Origin: Glandiceps talaboti
Taxonomy: Eukaryota > Hemichordata > Enteropneusta > Spengelidae
Direction of reading: 5' to 3'
Assembly (NCBI RefSeq): GCF_964340395.1
Contig: NC_135553.1
Location: forward strand, 2,261,001 to 2,325,000
DNA length: 64,000 nt
The stretch's first letter is position 1; every line of letters starts with the position of its first letter. This document shows positions 63,293-64,000 of the stretch, one piece after another. The notes under the pieces were generated by a model that was given only the letters and a program-made list of their open reading frames with translations, searched no databases and was not told where the DNA came from. A program made the position numbers and the translations under genes.

Positions 63293-63805
63293 GAATTTTC
63301 TCATCCACTGAATAACAGCAAAGATCCGTGTGAAATAATTATAGTGTAATTTTTGCTGTATTTTCTCTTTGTATAATGATCGGGTTATTATTTACACAAT
63401 TAGTTTTCAAATCTAACCATTCTTCTAAATTGTGATAACAATTTTGTTTATGGCATTTTTAGAAAAATTAGAATTAAATTCATGAATTTAGGATAATTTG
63501 ATTTTTTAAAAATGTATGTTTACGTATAAAGAGGTCTCTTTAACGGATGATAATAAAGGTAGTTTCCCAAAACAAACACGTATCATATTTGGTGCAACAA
63601 AATGAATAGGTATTCTTTGTATTGTTGTATATACATGACAGTTATAATGATACAAACATCTCATCTAGAGTGCTTTGGGAAATATGTACAAAGGTTGTGC
63701 ATCAGATAAATTTGTCCTTGCAATTTTCTATACTGTTCTTCTTGTGTTTTTCCCGTATAATAAATTGATACATGTTCGACGCGTACGGGTTCAATGTATT
63801 ATAAA

Positions 63806-64000
63806 CCTTCAAGTCTACAGGTAGGCTACAGTTATGATAGTGGAATAGTGTAGTAGCGATAGTCCTTCAAGTCTACAGGTAGGCTACATAGTACAGTTAA
63901 TAGGATAGCTGAAATAGTGTAGTAGCGATAGTCCTTCAAGTCTACAGGTAGGCTATAGTTAGGATAGCTGAAATAGTACAGTAGCGGTAGTCCTTCAAGT
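63806..64000. repeat. 58-69 bp minisatellite running off the window
   Basis: Units start CCTTCAAGTCTACAGGTAGG at 63806, 63864, 63933 and 63992. Each has AATAGTGTAGTAGCGATAGT or a close variant at its end. Unit lengths are 58, 69 and 59; the fourth is cut by the window end. Confidence 0.95.

Overview
This window is AT-rich eukaryotic DNA with spliced genes, GT-AG introns, TATA promoters, dense microsatellites and decayed transposon pieces. It carries an RBFOX-type splicing-factor gene in an ancestral-looking layout, and the palindrome TACATGTA is frequent. This suggests an invertebrate animal, probably marine; I cannot name the species or phylum from sequence alone.

Positions 1 to about 45.4 kb (extending to roughly 46.9 or 48.7 kb with the 3'UTR) are dominated by one plus-strand gene, an RBFOX/fox-1 family RNA-binding protein. 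Eight exons can be read from 31589 to 45438: a Gln/Pro-rich N-terminal exon, three exons for the RRM (132, 54 and 93 nt), a 55-nt linker exon, two Ala/Gly/Tyr-rich C-terminal exons, and a last exon ending in the family's RGGYSRF-PY tail. All splice phases agree. A short exon at 23326-23442, too small for ordinary ORF lists, is a good candidate for the upstream coding exon. Introns are long and mostly featureless. However, (T/A)GCATG, the site RBFOX itself binds, sits at key places: against the acceptors of two RRM exons, near two C-terminal acceptors, and just after the distal copy of a duplicated donor. The gene looks wired to regulate its own splicing.

Positions 50.4-59.1 kb hold two nearly identical six-exon genes in divergent orientation. 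They encode 470-aa (minus) and 466-aa (plus) proteins with a VwkA-like von Willebrand A domain. The inverted repeat arms are about 2.8 kb, and promoters, exons and at least one intron are conserved. They flank a spacer of about 2 kb made of (CA)n, (TA)n and (TG)n arrays and a near-perfect 149-bp palindrome. That palindrome contains a hammerhead-ribozyme-like core on both strands, reminiscent of the ends of Penelope-like retroelements.

Positions 58.4-64 kb contain microsatellites, two more copies of the (TA)n-linked repeat found in the spacer, a frameshifted LINE reverse transcriptase relic, and a minus-strand gene for a short secreted cysteine-containing peptide with a separate TATA-driven 5'UTR exon. 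A 58-69 bp minisatellite runs off the right end.
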